Shown here: in pieces, positions 1 through 12,834 of the stretch | Layout: each line of letters starts with the position of its first letter | Position numbering within the stretch: the stretch's first letter is position 1 | Source: Acanthochromis polyacanthus | Lineage: Eukaryota > Chordata > Actinopteri > Pomacentridae | Direction: 5' to 3' | DNA: 64,000 nucleotides | Assembly: GCF_021347895.1 (NCBI RefSeq) | Contig: NC_067117.1 | Coordinates: 36,648,067-36,712,066, forward strand | Translations under genes and position numbers: made by a program | The notes under the pieces: model-generated | What the model saw: only the letters and a program-made list of their open reading frames with translations | Database searches by the model: none | Told to the model about the DNA's origin: nothing

Positions 1-2437
1 CTGCAGAGAAGATTACAAGTATTTTCTTGGTTTTTATAATAGATAAGAGGAAATTCTTGCTGAATATTCCTTTTCAATGCTTGCTGTTAAAAAGAAGCAA
101 TTTTGGATTTTGAAGCTTGAAATCCTTTTCTCAGAAAAAGAATATTGTGCTAATCTTCTTAAAAGTGTGCTGTAGGGTATTCTCCATGTGTCTATGAATC
201 ACTCTATTGCTAGATCACACATTAAGGTGAAAGTACAACTACACCGGAGCTTTTTTTTAAAAAGTCATCTTTACTAGTAGCTTTATCATGTCCCTGGGTG
301 ACCCCTTACTTTGAAGCGTCATGCTTTGAAATGGTGCCTCAAGAATTTCAAAGTAAGCAAACAAATAAAATCCTTCCATCCACAAATGTCCAAGCCATTG
401 CAACAGCTGACAACAGTTTTTCAAAGAAGCAAATCAAAAACAGATCTTGAAAGCATTTAAATTATTGATTCCATACTTTCCAGTCAACTATAGCTTAGAT
501 TCTGTGGTTAATACGTTTCTGTCATTTCTGTGACAGTGTAATCTCCACATTTTCATTTTATACAAACACAATCCATAAATTGTCTTTCAGTCCCACCTCC
601 AGTATGTTATAAACATGAAAAATAGATGATGTGACAGAAAAGAAAAGAAAAGAAAAGAAAGAAAAGAAAAGAAAAGAAAAGAAAAGAAAGGAGAAAAAAA
701 ACAATTGTGTTGGTTTCCCCTCGATGTAGGCTTGGAACGGTAGGGGAAAAAAATTTTTCCCTTGGCACTGCAATCTAATTTTGCTTCTGCCTTCAGTACA
801 CTGCTGTAAGAAATAGATGGCCATTAATAAATGGAGGTCCTTCTGTTTATGAATGTACATATTCCAAGACGCCACTTATCATCTAAGTGAATTTCATAAT
901 GCAATCAATACTTCATGGTCACACCAATTGCATGAACACAATGGGAGGCGATCCTCCAAACCACATTGTGATTCAGGGTCTATAAATTCTGACCAGAATG
1001 TTCTAGATGACTAATCAACTTTATACACATACACACATACACTTACACACACATATTAAACTCATCCTTTGCTTTGAGGGAGGCCTGTCCTAAGAGGGCA
1101 GAGCAACACAATGAAGTGTAACAATGCCATCTAGTGGTAACCCTTCACACAATAGAAAAGTGTGCAGTTCCTCTCAGGGAAACAAGTCAACCTCGTTTCT
1201 CTGTTTGGTGAGACGTTCATTTGAAGTGACTTATATTTATCACCTTAAATGACACTGTTTCAACAGTTAGTCCATAATGCTGCTGCTTTATACTGACAAG
1301 GCCATTTAAGTCTTGCCCTCAGTCCAGCAGTCATCTGATCTACGTGGTTTTCATTGCTGCTCAGCACTGACGATCAGTTTCCCAAGATCTATTTTAAACC
1401 CTGCTGGCTACACACAGGCCACAGATGCCAGAAGCATGTCTCTAGCCTTCATCTGGTGCTGATAGATTGCAACTCTGCAGGTTCAAGTGTCTGAGCTTGT
1501 TCAGGATAAAAACAATTTTCCACTTAACATCAAGTCTAATGTCTTTCATTAGATGAAAATAATCTATGCATCACTGCATCATTCCATCACCTCAGCAGCT
1601 CCAGTCATAGTTTATATAAATTTGTATAGACATGTGATTGACGAGGTCACACGGGGATGAGTGTTTCCCTGTTAATCCATAACAAGTCATCTTGGATTCC
1701 ACCTGAACTGCTCAGATCTGCTGACCCAAATCCTCAGATAGACACTTCCACTGTTTTTGGGAGACTCAAGTTCAAACACAGTTTCCTTCACTGAATTTCT
1801 CTGTTTTCACTGTGAAGAGTGAACTGCTGCATGTAAACCTGTGCTGTTTAATTAACCACCAGACCACCAGATTTGTTCAATCATGAGTCCCTCAGTCACG
1901 AAAGACCAAATCAAAGTGTTTGACATTGACAACTACAAATATATTATATAAATATAGAGTCTGACAGAAAGGTAAATAATCATTTTGAGTGATTGTGAAA
2001 TTACTTAAATTCAACTAATGTTGACACAATATTTAACAGCAGACAGCTTTAATGACAGCTTTTGTTGTTTTCATTAAAAAGACCTGTGTAGTCTGTTTAG
2101 GAGTTGTGGTAGACTGTCATCTTGATATTTTGTAGTTAAAACTTCTGCTGTTTGTTCCTACTCAAACCACAGATTGTGATAAAAATTGATAATTACTGTT
2201 CATTTAGGAAGGAGAAGAAGAGAAAAACAAATGCTATCTGAACACGTAAGGGGTAAGGCTTTTTTATGCATTAAACTTACATATAAATAAAAAAAAAGTC
2301 CTGTTTTATTCCATTTTGTCTAATATTTTATTCCAGTTGATTTTTGTTTTAAAATTAGATTTGCTAAGTTTATCCTGTCTGTGTGAAAGCATGTACAGTA
2401 TTTTGGTCAGATCTGGTAGTTTCAAACACTCTATATA
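1..2437. other. Gene-free AT-rich spacer
   Basis: No exon, RNA gene or recognisable transposon was found. ORFs here are short and match nothing I know. The only structured sequence is the purine microsatellite at about 636-700, described separately. Confidence 0.6.
636..700 (+). repeat. (AAAAG)n microsatellite
   Basis: A run of about ten AAAAG-type units with a few unit slips. It is pure purine on the + strand. The Phe/Ser-rich ORF on the other strand is just translated repeat. Confidence 0.95.
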
Positions 2438-4062
2438 TAGTGCCTTGCGAAAGTATTCGGCCCCCTTGAACTTTTCAACCTTTCGCCACATTTCAGACTT
2501 CAAACATAAAGATATAAAATTTTATTTTTTTGTCAAGAATCAACAACAATGGGGACACAATCGTGAAGTGGAATGAAATTTATTGGCTATTTTATACATT
2601 TTTAACAAATAAAAAACTGAAAAGTGGGGCGTGCAATATTATTTGGCCCCTTTACTTTCAGTGCAGCAAACTCACGCCAGAAGTTCAGTGAGGATCTCTG
2701 AATGATCCAATGTTGCCCTAAATGACTGATGATGATAAATAGAATCCACCTGTGTGTAATCAAGTCTCCTTATAAATGCACCTGCTCTGTGATAGTCTCA
2801 GGGTTCTGTTTAAAGTGCAGAGAGCATCATGAAGACCAAGGAACACACCAGGCAGGTCCGAGATACTGTTGTGGAGAAGTTTAAAGCCGGATTTGGATAC
2901 AAAAAGATTTCCCAAGCTTTAACATCTCAAGGAGCACTGTGCAAGCAATCATATTGAAATGGAAGGAGTATCAGACCACTGCAAATCTACCAAGACTCGG
3001 CCGTCCCTCTAAACTTTCACCTCGAACAAAGAGAAGACTGATCAGAGATGCAGCCAAGAGGCCCATGATCACTCTGGATGAACTGCAGAGATCTACAGCT
3101 GAGGTGGGAGAGTGTGTCCATAGGACAACAATCAGTCGTACACTGCACAAATCTGGCCTTTATGGAAGAGTGGCAAGAAGAAAGCCATTTCTCAAAGATA
3201 TCCATAAAAAGTCTCGTTTGAAGTTTGCCACAAGCCACCTGGGAGACACACCAAACATGTGGAAGAAGGTGCTCTGGTCAGATGAAACCAAAATCCAACT
3301 TTTTGGCCACAATGCAAAATGATTTGTTTGGCGTAAAAGCAACACAGCTCATCACCCTGAACACACCATCCCCACTGTCAAACATGGTGGTGGCAGCCTC
3401 ATGGTTTGGGCCTGCTTTTCTACAACAGGGACAGGGAGGATGGTTAAAATTGATGGGAAGATGAATGGAGCCAAATACAGGAGCATTCTGGAAGAAAACC
3501 TGTTGGAGTCTGTAAAAGACCTGAGACTGGGACGGAGATTTATCTTCCAACAGGACAATGATCCAAAACATAAAGCCAAATCTACAATGGAATGGTTCAC
3601 AAATAAATGTATCCAGGTGTTAAAATGGCCAAGTCAAAGTCCAGACCTGAATCCAATCGAGAATCTGTGGGCAGAGCTGAAGACTGCTGTTCACAAACCC
3701 TCTCCATCCAACCTCACTGAGCTCGAGCTGTTTTGCAAGGAAGAATGGGCAAGAATTTCAGTCTCTCGATGTGCAAAACTGATAGATATACCCCAAGCGA
3801 CTTGCAGCTGTAATTGCAGCAAAAGGTGGCGCTACAAAGTATTAATGCAAGGGGGCCGAATAATATTGCACGCCCCACTTTTCAGGTTTTTATTTGTTAA
3901 AAAGTTTAAAATATCCAATAAATTTCGTTCCACTTGACGATTGTGTCCCACTTGTTGTTGATTCTTGACAAAAAAATTAAAATTTTATATCTTTGTTTGA
4001 AGCCTGAAATGTGGCGAAAGGTTGAAAAGTTCAAGGGGGCCGAATAATTTCACTAGGCACTG
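2438..4062 (+). mobile_element. Full-length Tc1-like transposon with IR/DR ends
   Basis: A 1625-bp element flanked by TA on both sides (2436-2437 and 4063-4064). The inverted repeats are about 210 bp (2438 to about 2650 and about 3850-4062). Each has an outer and an inner copy of a short direct repeat built around TATTCGGCCCCCTT, the IR/DR layout of Sleeping Beauty-type Tc1 elements. It holds one broken transposase gene. The first base of the left end is T where the right end implies C. Confidence 0.93.
2829..3845 (+). pseudogene. Tc1-like transposase, broken
   Basis: The frame starts at the ATG at 2829 (MKTKEHTRQVRDTVVEKF) with a paired-type helix-turn-helix, followed by the DDE domain. Catalytic positions are still visible: LWSDETK (first Asp, about 3280), QQDNDPKH (second Asp, about 3550) and [11 protein letters not shown] (Glu, about 3650), a DD34E spacing. 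Three lesions kill it: a 1-base deletion near 2920, an in-frame TGA at 3320-3322 where the family has Arg (CGA to TGA), and a 2-base deletion near 3785. The family stop is the TAA at 3843-3845. About 340 codons is normal for the family. It is non-functional but young enough for all domains to be read. Confidence 0.93.
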
Positions 4063-4345
4063 TAGATCTACATGGTTGATGCTGTGACTTCTTTTTGCAC
4101 TAACGTTCTGTTGATGAAGTTTGGGATGCAGTAGATGGTGCATCACACCAGCTACAAACTAAGCATTCTTGCTAGTCTTGCTCTCAAAGTTCCAGTTGCT
4201 TCTGGAAGAAATGTTGTGAATAAATCATCACTGTCAAGACCTTTACTGCAATATACAGTCTGGCATTTAGTCGGTTCATATCCCCAGACAGAGTAAACAT
4301 TTCAGATTCACTATGAAATAAACTGTTCAAATGTATGTACATTAC

Positions 4346-5757
4346 CAATAAAGATGTTTGGACACACTTTCTCTTTTAACGGTTGTTCTTTATTTGCATG
4401 ACAATTTACATAATAGATTCTCACTGAAGCCATCAAAACACGCATGGAATTAGTGGTAAACAAAAAAGTGTGAATAAGTCAAAACATGTTTTATATCCTT
4501 TGCTTTGATTACTGCTTTGCACACTCTTGGCATTCTCTCCATGAGATTCATGGTTTTCCAGCAGTCTTCAAGGACTTCTCAGAGATGTTGAGCACTTGTT
4601 GGCCCTTTTGCCTTCGCTCTGCGGTCCACCTCATCCCAAACCATCTGGATTGGGTTTAGGTCAGGTGACTGTGGAGGCCAAGTCATCTGACATAGCACTC
4701 CATCACACTCCTTCTTGTTCAGTTACCTCTTACACGACCTGGAGGTGTGTTAGGGGTCATTTTCCTGTTGAAAAATAAATGATTATCCAACTAATTGAAA
4801 CTGGATGGGATGGCACATGGCTGCGGGATGCTGTGGTAGCCATGCTGGTTCAGTGTGCCTTGAATTTGGGATAAATATAAATCCCCAACAGTGTCACCAG
4901 CAGAGCACCCTGACACCATCATACCTCCTCCTCCACGCTTCATGGTGGAAACCATGCATATAGAGACCATCCATTCACCTTTTCTGCATCGCACAAAGAC
5001 AGTGTGGGTGGAACCAAAATTCTCAAATTTTGACTCATCAGACCAAAGCACAGATTTCCACTGGTATAATGTCCATTCCTTGTGTTTCTTGGCCCAAACA
5101 AGTCCCTCCTGCTTGTTGCTGTTCCTTAGTAGCAGTTTCTTAGCAGCTATTTGACCATAAAGCCCTGATTGGTTCAGTCTCCACTGAACAGCTGATAAAA
5201 AGATGTGTCTGCTACTAAAACTCTGTGTGGCATTTATCTGGGCTCTAATTTCAGGTGCTGTTAACTTGCCATTTCTGAGGCTGGTGGTTTGTATGAACTT
5301 CTCCTCAGCAGCAGACGTGACTCTTGGGCTTCCTTTCCTGAGACGGTCCTCATGTGAGCCAGTTTCATTGTAGTGCTTGATGGTTTTTGTGACTGCATTT
5401 GAGGATACAATCAAAGTTTTTGCAATTGTCCGCACTGACTGACCTTCAGTTCTTAAAGGAATGATGGACTGTCATTTCTCTTTACTTATCTGATTGGTTC
5501 TTGCCATAGTATGGATTTTAACAGTTGTCAATTGGGCTGTCAACTGTGTACAAACTTGATCTCTGCACAACACAGCTGATGGTCCCAAACCCATTAAGAA
5601 GACAAGAAATTCCACAAATGAACCTTGACAAGGCACACCTGTGAAGTGAAAACTGTGAAAACCATGTGTACATCATGAAGCACATGGAGAGAATGCCAAG
5701 AATGTGCAAAGCAGTAGTTTATAAAATTACAAATCGTATTATATAATTAAAAACTTG
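4346..5757 (-). mobile_element. Degraded Tc1-like element, one end lost
   Basis: The left end (TGTTTGGACACAC, 4346 onward) is the terminal sequence typical of a second fish Tc1 family. The matching inverted end is not visible on the right, where sequence runs into a TA/CTA microsatellite at about 5760. It contains a minus-strand transposase pseudogene. The right boundary is uncertain by tens of bases. Confidence 0.75.
4490..5507 (-). pseudogene. Tc1-like transposase, broken (minus strand)
   Basis: The start is the ATG at 5507 (MARTNQISKEK), followed after 11 codons by TGA at 5472-5474 where the family has CGA (Arg). The frame then runs through a helix-turn-helix (RTIAKTLIVSSNAVTKTIKH) and the first part of the DDE domain with LWSDESKFENFG (first Asp) and KRGGGGMMVSGCSAG. 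The long frame breaks near 4800. Downstream the C-terminal half is readable only in other frames, down to about 4490. This subfamily differs from the element at 2438-4062. Confidence 0.85.
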
Positions 5758-5759
5758 CT

Positions 5760-5810
5760 TTTATATATATATATCTATATATATATATCTATATATATAT
5801 ATCTATATCT

Positions 5811-5841
<31 letters not shown>

Positions 5842-5848
5842 TATATAC
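5760..5848. repeat. TA/CTA-type microsatellite
   Basis: An alternating TATATATC/TCTATA array that shortens to TATCTA units and returns to (TA)n. It lies between the Tc1 remnant and the SINE. Confidence 0.95.
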
Positions 5849-5896
5849 TTTCCAGTAGTACTGCCAGGGTTTAATTGAGTTCTTCTAGTGATGACT

Positions 5897-6250
5897 GGGC
5901 TGCACAGTGGCATAGCACTTTCGCCTTGCAACAAGAAGATCCCCGGTTCAAATCCCGGCCTGGACCTGGGATCTTTTTGCATGTTCTCCCTGTGCATGCG
6001 TGGGTTTTCTCTGGGCACTCCGGCTTCCTCCCACAGTCCAAAAATATGCTGAGGTGAATTGATTACTCTAAATCGCCCGTAGGTGTGAATGTGAGTGTGA
6101 TTGTTTGTCTGTGTATGTAGCCCTGCAACACACTGGCGACCTGTCCTGGGTGTCCCCTGCCTTTGCCCGAGTCAGCTGGGATAGGCTCCAGCACCCCCCG
6201 CATCCCTAGTGAGGATAAAGCGGTGTATAGAGAATGGATGGATGGATGGA
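5897..6250 (+). mobile_element. tRNA-derived teleost SINE with (ATGG)n tail
   Basis: The head carries an RNA polymerase III B box (GGTTCAAATCC, about 5946). The A-box segment is partly deleted compared with the second copy at 36604. The conserved body follows, ending in a short ATGG-repeat tail. The flanks TAGTGATGACT (5886-5896) and TAGTAATGACT (6251-6261) are an 11-bp target duplication with one mismatch. It is a retroposed SINE, not a functional tRNA gene. Confidence 0.88.
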
Positions 6251-6261
6251 TAGTAATGACT

Positions 6262-8890
6262 GTGAGCCACTGAGGCCACAGCAAATGACATCACAGGGTT
6301 GTGCTTCCTTGTCAACAAACATTTGGACACCAATAAACATTTAAATGTGGCTTTTCACTAGAAAGGGTTGTATGTCTTCTTTGTATGTGTCAGTGGATCT
6401 CAGATATATAATTACAAGCAAATGTACTGAAATTATGATCGAAGCTATGCAGCAGAGCTTGCAAATAAAGCTGGGTCAAAGATCTGAAACATAAGATTTC
6501 GCATGCAATTACACTTTAGTATTCAACATCACTTTGCAAACCTGTCAAAAGTGACAGAAACAGAACACAAAATAGAGAGAGCTGTTTCAGAGCTCCTTTC
6601 ATTTGTAAACATATTTTTGTACTTCGTAAATTACTTGAGATTATTCTTATTTCACAGCAGCTGTCAAAAACAAATTCATATCCAAATTCAAAAACTTTCA
6701 AAAACATGCTTGCCCAGACAAAATAAACTCATTAAGAAAAGTCTAATTGGTAAGTACCCACATTAAGACAACTGAGCTTACTGAGAAGTAAAAACAGAAT
6801 CCCACCGAATGGCAGCAGCAGCATCAGTGCAGTCTTGGAGATGCAGCTTTTTCAGCAAATATATAAATACTGACAACATAAAATTGATCAAATCTGCATT
6901 ATAAATTAGACTGACTATCACTCATTAATGTTACACTAAAAAGTAGATCGTCAGTTTTAAAGTGACAGGTTTTTGCGCTCTTAAAATCTTAAGAAACTTT
7001 TCTACATGCAAAGCTAAATCAGTTAACTGGCAACTAATCTGCTATTTTCTCATCTGCTGCATTTCAACAAGAATGTACATTTAAAAGCATATCTGTATGC
7101 TGGCATGAATGTGTTACAAGAATAAATCACATTTTTTCTAAGTCTTATATATATTATTATTTAAGCTTCAAACAAAGTCTATATATAGCACTTGGATTAG
7201 GACATGTGCGTAATATGAAAGTGGGCAATACACTGTGGCAATTCACAATCTTCTCATTTATCTGAGTTACATCTATCTTCTGCTAGTTGTGGACCAAACA
7301 CCATTAATTGGCCCCGTGTCACCAGTAAAATGATACTAGGGGGTGGAGGAAGAAAACGAGTGGTGCCAAGTTTGAAGTATCCCAAGTAAAGTGTCCTGGT
7401 ATGCACAAGCAACAGGTGGTGCCTTTATGAGTGCACCGAGTATTGCATGACTGCCCCAGCTCTGGGTTTATTACCATGCTCAAGGGAGAGAGACGGGCGA
7501 GAGGAGAGGGAACACGAGTTGAATGTTGGCGAAAGAGATACTAAAAAGTGACCGACGAAAGTATAAGTATAAAGGAGAAGGAAACGACATCTGAGGGGAA
7601 AAAAATAAATAAGAGTTTCAGACACTACTTTCTCACTTTTCATTATGGTGTGAAGAAATGAGACAGATTGTTCCTTGGCTGGAAATAGAGACATCTCAGT
7701 TATCCCAAACCCTGTAGCAGTCAAGTCACATGATGAACAGAGAATTCCAGGGAGGCCACGCTAAACTCAACCCCTGATTCTCTCTCAAACTTAGAAGAGC
7801 CTCTGATTGTGAGTCAAGCCAGACGGCCTCAAAGAGTCTCATCCAATTGCAATTACAAAATCTTGTGGCCACCAAGAATTTGCTCCACTGAAGTCAGCCT
7901 GTGTGCCATCTGCTTGTACTGGTCAATTTAATCCACTGAAGCAGCACTAAGTGAAACATTAGTGAAAAATTTAAATAACTGAAGCATCACATCATTCCAG
8001 CAGATCAACAGCTTTCATCGGATGTTTGTGATGAATGAGATCATACTGATATGATATTCTCCAGATGTAGAACACAATCCTGGGATGTCAGAAGAGGTCA
8101 AATTTAATTACCACTTACCCAGCAGGCTGAGTTCAACCATATCCATTTCTACCGTTGACTGACTACAGTTTAAAATACTTGCTGGGTTAATCAACGCCGC
8201 TATGTATAACACATAAACAACCACGAACATCTCACAAGTTGACAAAAGACATTATGAAGCCATTTGTCAGTCTGGAGAAGCTCATGTGTGTAGCTTTATT
8301 ATCAATATGTGAATGCTCTTTTCAGAATTGTCTGATTAACTCAACTTTGCTAACAACCTCCCTAATTAATATCTACTTCGAGTCATTTAAACTTTATCTC
8401 TGAGCAAAGATCCCTGTGAAAACCACTTTAGCTCAAAGCGCCATGTTGACAGCTTGACACCAGCTTCCACTCAGGCAATGGCGTCAAGCCAGGCTGTGAC
8501 CAATTCACATTCCTGCTAAATTGTCAATTAACATGTATGAAGACGGTATCATCTCTCATATCGGAGTGCTGCACACTTCTGTTCAGGCATCTGTTAACTG
8601 GACCATGCCAGAGTCGTGTATGGACTGTACAGCCAGGGAGAATTCAGTTTCTGCTGCACATACCTCTCTTCTTGCCAGAGTAAACCATTCAAATAGTGGG
8701 GCGAATAATAAAAAGATTAATAGCCTGGAAAATGTAGACAGCTATTTCTTTTAGGTGTGCAATAAATTGAACACATACATCACCTACGCCATATTGAACA
8801 GCAAACAGAATATAGTCTTTTGTCGTACAGATTTAAAAGTACACCCGTGATGGAAAGTAAATGCATTTCATGCTGCAATTAAATAGCTTT
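6262..8890. other. Gene-free spacer
   Basis: AT-rich sequence without exons, recognisable protein similarity or clear repeat ends on either strand. Several ORFs of 60-100 codons are present but have no family features. Confidence 0.55.
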
Positions 8891-8894
8891 TTAA

Positions 8895-9439
8895 CCCTTT
8901 ACGCTTCAGTGCGTAGTAGGTGTACCGCCGGCGGTACACCTACTAATTTGCATAGGAATTTCAAGAATGTCCGACGGCTGCAAACCCGATTATACAAACA
9001 CTATACGCCGATGGAAAGCTTAGATTCTCATGAATCCGCCGGTATAAACCACTTTCAGATGTGATTACCACAGCGGGTGAGAAAAACACATTTGTCCGAC
9101 AAAAACAAATATTCATCCATCCGTTCTCTATACACGGCTTCAATGCACACAGCGCGACTCACATTTCCGGGTTCATTATTACACACAAAAAAAAAGATTC
9201 CACAAAAAACGGCCATAATCCAACCTTTTACATCCAGACAACACAAGCCAGTAAACTATTTTGTCCAAAACATGTCCTGAAGTCGGTATAAAATCCACGA
9301 ATCGGTCGTTTTCAAGGAAATGCACCTTGCGATGTGCGTCCAATATTCCCTGTATTTTTCGTTATTTTTTTATTTAAAAATAGAATATTAGCGATTTTTT
9401 TGTACTGAAAACGGCTGGAATTGACTGAAGCTTAAAGGG
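8895..9439. mobile_element. piggyBac-like MITE (TTAA target, CCC...GGG ends)
   Basis: A 545-bp non-coding element flanked by TTAA (8891-8894 and 9440-9443). Its ends CCCTTTACGCTTCAGT and ACTGAAGCTTAAAGGG form an inverted repeat with one mismatch. TTAA target plus a CCC terminus is the piggyBac signature. Near the left end is a 28-bp perfect palindrome centred on CCGCCGGCGG (about 8926-8953). Its left third reappears inverted inside the element at 33904-34437. Confidence 0.85.
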
Positions 9440-9689
9440 TTAAATAAGTTGTTCTTTGAGTATTTTGACTTTCTTCTATTTTAGGCTTAGTATAGTTTAC
9501 ACGAAAATCTTGCTCTCCTTAGTCTGATGTATAATGAGCTTTATGGTATTTTTTGTTTATTGTTTACAAGAAAAACTAGCAAAACTAATTGTTGACAGTA
9601 TCAGTATATCAGTTTTTAATGTTGTCTGTATCAAAGTCAACAAATAACAGAGAATGTGTTCAAAATTGGACAGAAAAATAAACTATCAC

Positions 9690-10560
9690 ATCATCAGATA
9701 AGTATTTAGCAGTCCGGCCATTAGCACGAAGTAGAGCTCCAATCCTGGCTGTTATGTTCCCCACAACCCTTTCCCATGGTTGAGGGCGTAATCTTGTCCC
9801 ACTCTTCTTGAATTATTGCTTTTCATTCTTCTAAATTATTTGGTTCATGCTTTGAAACAGACATTTTGATAATCCACCACAGATTATCAATGAGGCTCAT
9901 GTCCAGGAATTGAGCTGACCACTCTAAGACCTGGATGCTGTGCTCCTGCAGCCAAGTTCTGCTGGATCTGGATGTGTAGCAAGGAGCTTTCTCTTGTTGA
10001 AACATCCAGTTTGGACTTCAGTGGAATAGTACACGTGCAGAAAGGAGCATGTGGTTTCGAGAATGGCACATTATTTGGCAGAATTCAATGTGCCATTACA
10101 GACAGTGAGATGACCAACATCAGCAGCACTCACGCATCCCCAAACCATGATACTGCCTCCACCATGCTTGATAGTAGGTACTGTACATACTCAAGATAAT
10201 GCTTCACCTGGCCTTCTACGTACCCTCACGTTAGCAGGAGGAAGATAAAGCTTGAAACTGGTCTCATCTAACCATAGAATCTTCTTCCAGTTTCTGGCTG
10301 TCCAGTTCTTGTGTGCTTGGGCCCAACAATGCTGGGCGAACCTCTGTCTCTCATTGATCACAGGCTTCTTGACAGACTTGTAGGACCTTAAGCCATGATC
10401 TAAAAGTTGGCCACATAGTGTGGGTGGAACACTGGACCCCAGTTTAGTTTGACAACTGCTGCTGAAGCACCTGTGAAGTCATTGGGCAGTTTTCCTGCAC
10501 ATGCTGATCAGGATGTGGTCATTTCTTGCTAAAGAAACCCTTGGGCAACCAGATTTTGGT
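9690..10560 (-). pseudogene. Tc1-like transposase fossil (minus strand)
   Basis: Read on the minus strand in several frames, the region gives LDETSFKLYLPPANVRVRR, then IKHGGGSIMVWGCVSAADVG, then FQQEKAPCYTSRSSRTWLQE, then a C-terminal NLWWIIKMSVSKHEPNNLEE. These are in transposase order (first Asp block, Gly-rich block, second block, C terminus). The second catalytic Asp appears replaced (QQEKAP for QQDNAP), and the Glu block reads DMSLIDNLW. Frameshifts and stops are numerous. It is a third Tc1-like subfamily in this window; no terminal repeats were found. Confidence 0.8.
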
Positions 10561-11400
10561 TTGTATTGTGTGCAACTGCTGAAGGACTGCATTACACGCA
10601 CGCGCAGAGTGTTTTTTGCGCCCGTGGAGATTTTTTTCCGCTCACGCGGGGTACGTGTTTCGCACGCGCGCGCGACTTTTGACCCAAATTTGATGCCATA
10701 CTTCGTCATCTTGCCATCCACCAGTGGTAGTAGCATGGCGAGTACTGCTATCCCCTGATGTCCTGTGGACTCCTGCCGCTGGAAGTATAGGGTTTGTCTT
10801 CTCTTGATCCATGTTTGAAACCTTTCAATGCTGTGTGCATGTGGCACAGAAACACAAGGGTCGCAACTCCTCTTGCGTTAACGGGTGGCCGGTGGGTGTC
10901 CTAAGACTCCTCATACGCACTTTTCTACAGAAGGATGCAGTGCACCTCAAGTGCCATGTACCCCGTCAGGACTTCCTATTTGACCCGTAGGTGGGACTAT
11001 TTATGAGGGATAGTTCCCTGAGACCTGTCTGGGCACCACAGTGTATTCCACACGCCGGTGGGTCATGCATGCCCTCGACTTTAAGGGGGCCCCACCACGA
11101 GCACGCGACTGCATTACTGCTTCAGCTACTCACAGCCGCGAAGCCGGTTTCCCAAGGGGTGCGGGACGTGGACCCTTGCCGTGCACTTGCAGCAATAACC
11201 TATGTCAGCCCGTACGCCAACAGTGTCCCGAGACGACTGTTGTTGACGCCATATAGGAGCTAAAAGCGAGAGCTTCTAGGCCACTACCACCACCAGTGAC
11301 CACTACTGATAAGAAGCAGCAGCCAGCCACCCCCAAGCAGCAGCCAGCCACCCCCATGTGTTATACACATGCATAACACACGCCTGTCATTTTGTTTGTG
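10561..11400. other. GC- and CpG-rich block of unknown origin
   Basis: Composition changes sharply from the AT-rich flanks, with CpG-dense stretches such as CGCACGCGCGCGCGAC (about 10658). A 21-bp unit AAGCAGCAGCCAGCCACCCC(C) is repeated twice at 11314-11355. Two overlapping + strand ORFs near 10991-11263 show no domain I recognise. Pieces around 10740-10850 may belong to the Tc1 fossil next to it. It could be the regulatory end of an unidentified transposon. Confidence 0.45.
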
Positions 11401-11548
11401 TTGTTTCTATATCAAATGGCCATATTCTATGTTGCCATGATTTATGATCATCAATAACTTATAAACAAATGCGGCATTTCTAGAAAAAAAAATCTGCATT
11501 TCTGACAATGCCATATTATGGATGAACAGCTTTGGAAGAGTATTGCAT

Positions 11549-11857
11549 TCTGAGTGCTTTTCTAGTTACTCCACCAAGGAGGCGGAGCCTCGGTGAAGTT
11601 ATGAGACAAATGGCATTGGTTTGTCTGTTTGCCTTTCTGTTAGTAACATTACTCAAAAATGGATAAAAAAGATCTTAATGAAATTTTCAGGGAAGGTCAG
11701 AAATTAATTAAGAACCAATTGATTAGATTTTGGCAGCGATATGGTTTATAGCCTGGATCTCCCAAATTTATTTATTTTTTTTTAAGATTTCAGCTATCAA
11801 CCGAGAAGCCTTGGTGGAATACTGCGCTCTCTGAGTGCTTTTCTAGTTCTATCTGTG
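11549..11857 (-). repeat. Interspersed repeat with CTCCGCCAAGG-type ends
   Basis: The segment is bounded by direct copies of TCTGAGTGCTTTTCTAGTT (about 11549 and 11839). It contains the same core as the repeats at about 38539-38945 and 39060-39310, which lie in the opposite orientation. It is probably a non-autonomous DNA element; no coding content was seen. Confidence 0.65.
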
Positions 11858-12142
11858 GTCATATAGCCTCCTTTTAATGCTTTAGGTATTTTTCTCTTTT
11901 TGTATAACTTCAGAGCCGGGGTTCATATTTTCTCATGCAGAGAGGTGCACATATGACCAGGGGCAGATCTACAAAAATATTTATGGGGTGGCAAGAAGGG
12001 GGCATGCATTTTTGAGGGGCACGCATAAATACACTGTGTGGAAATAAATGGGTCTCAGCACTCAAACAAGGTACTGGACATCACTTTTATTCTTTACTGA
12101 GAACACACATTCTCTCCATTTCTCCCGCTGTAGTTTGAATTT

Positions 12143-12600
12143 TTTTTTGATAGATGAGGTGTTTAGTGATTATTAACCATGGCTGACGTGTACGTCAGCG
12201 GGGTTACAGCATTCGCTTCGGTATCTGGCTGGCTGGGTAAGTATGTATGTGTGTGTGTGTATGTCCATTCAGATATCTCTGCAAGTGCTGAAGTCAGGAT
12301 AATCAAACTTGGCACTGAAGATCGGTCTAAGGTCCCCTACTCAGTTGTGGAGTTAGAGGTCAGCAGATCAAGGTCAAGGTCACAGGGGTCACTTAGCACA
12401 TTTCTTGCATATTGCATCATTTGTATAGGAAGGGATATACATAGGATGATCAAAATTGATACAGAGTATCATGCATGGGCGTGGTTCTGCCATCTACTGA
12501 GGGCTTGTCTAGTTTTGATGTTGTATTTACTTCATACAGTTCACACAGGGCCTTTCTGTACAGTTTCATAATGCATATACAAAAGAGACATTAAAAAACA
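12143..12600. repeat. Probable interspersed repeat in the hAT 3' region
   Basis: The segment starts near a palindromic GCTGACGTGTACGTCAGC (about 12182) and holds a (TG)n stretch at about 12246. The following body reads like a fish interspersed repeat. An ORF at 12179-12571 is not convincing as a protein. The assignment is tentative. Confidence 0.3.
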
Positions 12601-12834
12601 AGAACAACACTGCTTCCTGTCAAGCAGGATTTACACCATTTACACTAGTGTCACATTTTAAAATTTTTTCTCACACTAGGTTTTATTAAAGGTGATGTCA
12701 GATTTTCTCAGTTGCCAAAACAAAGATATAAATACAGAAAAAAAAAGTGCAGATTCTGTTGAGGTCACCATTTAACAGCTTTGCAAAGGTTTACCAGTGA
12801 ACAGAACATGAAGTTGGCATGCCTATAACAGCTG

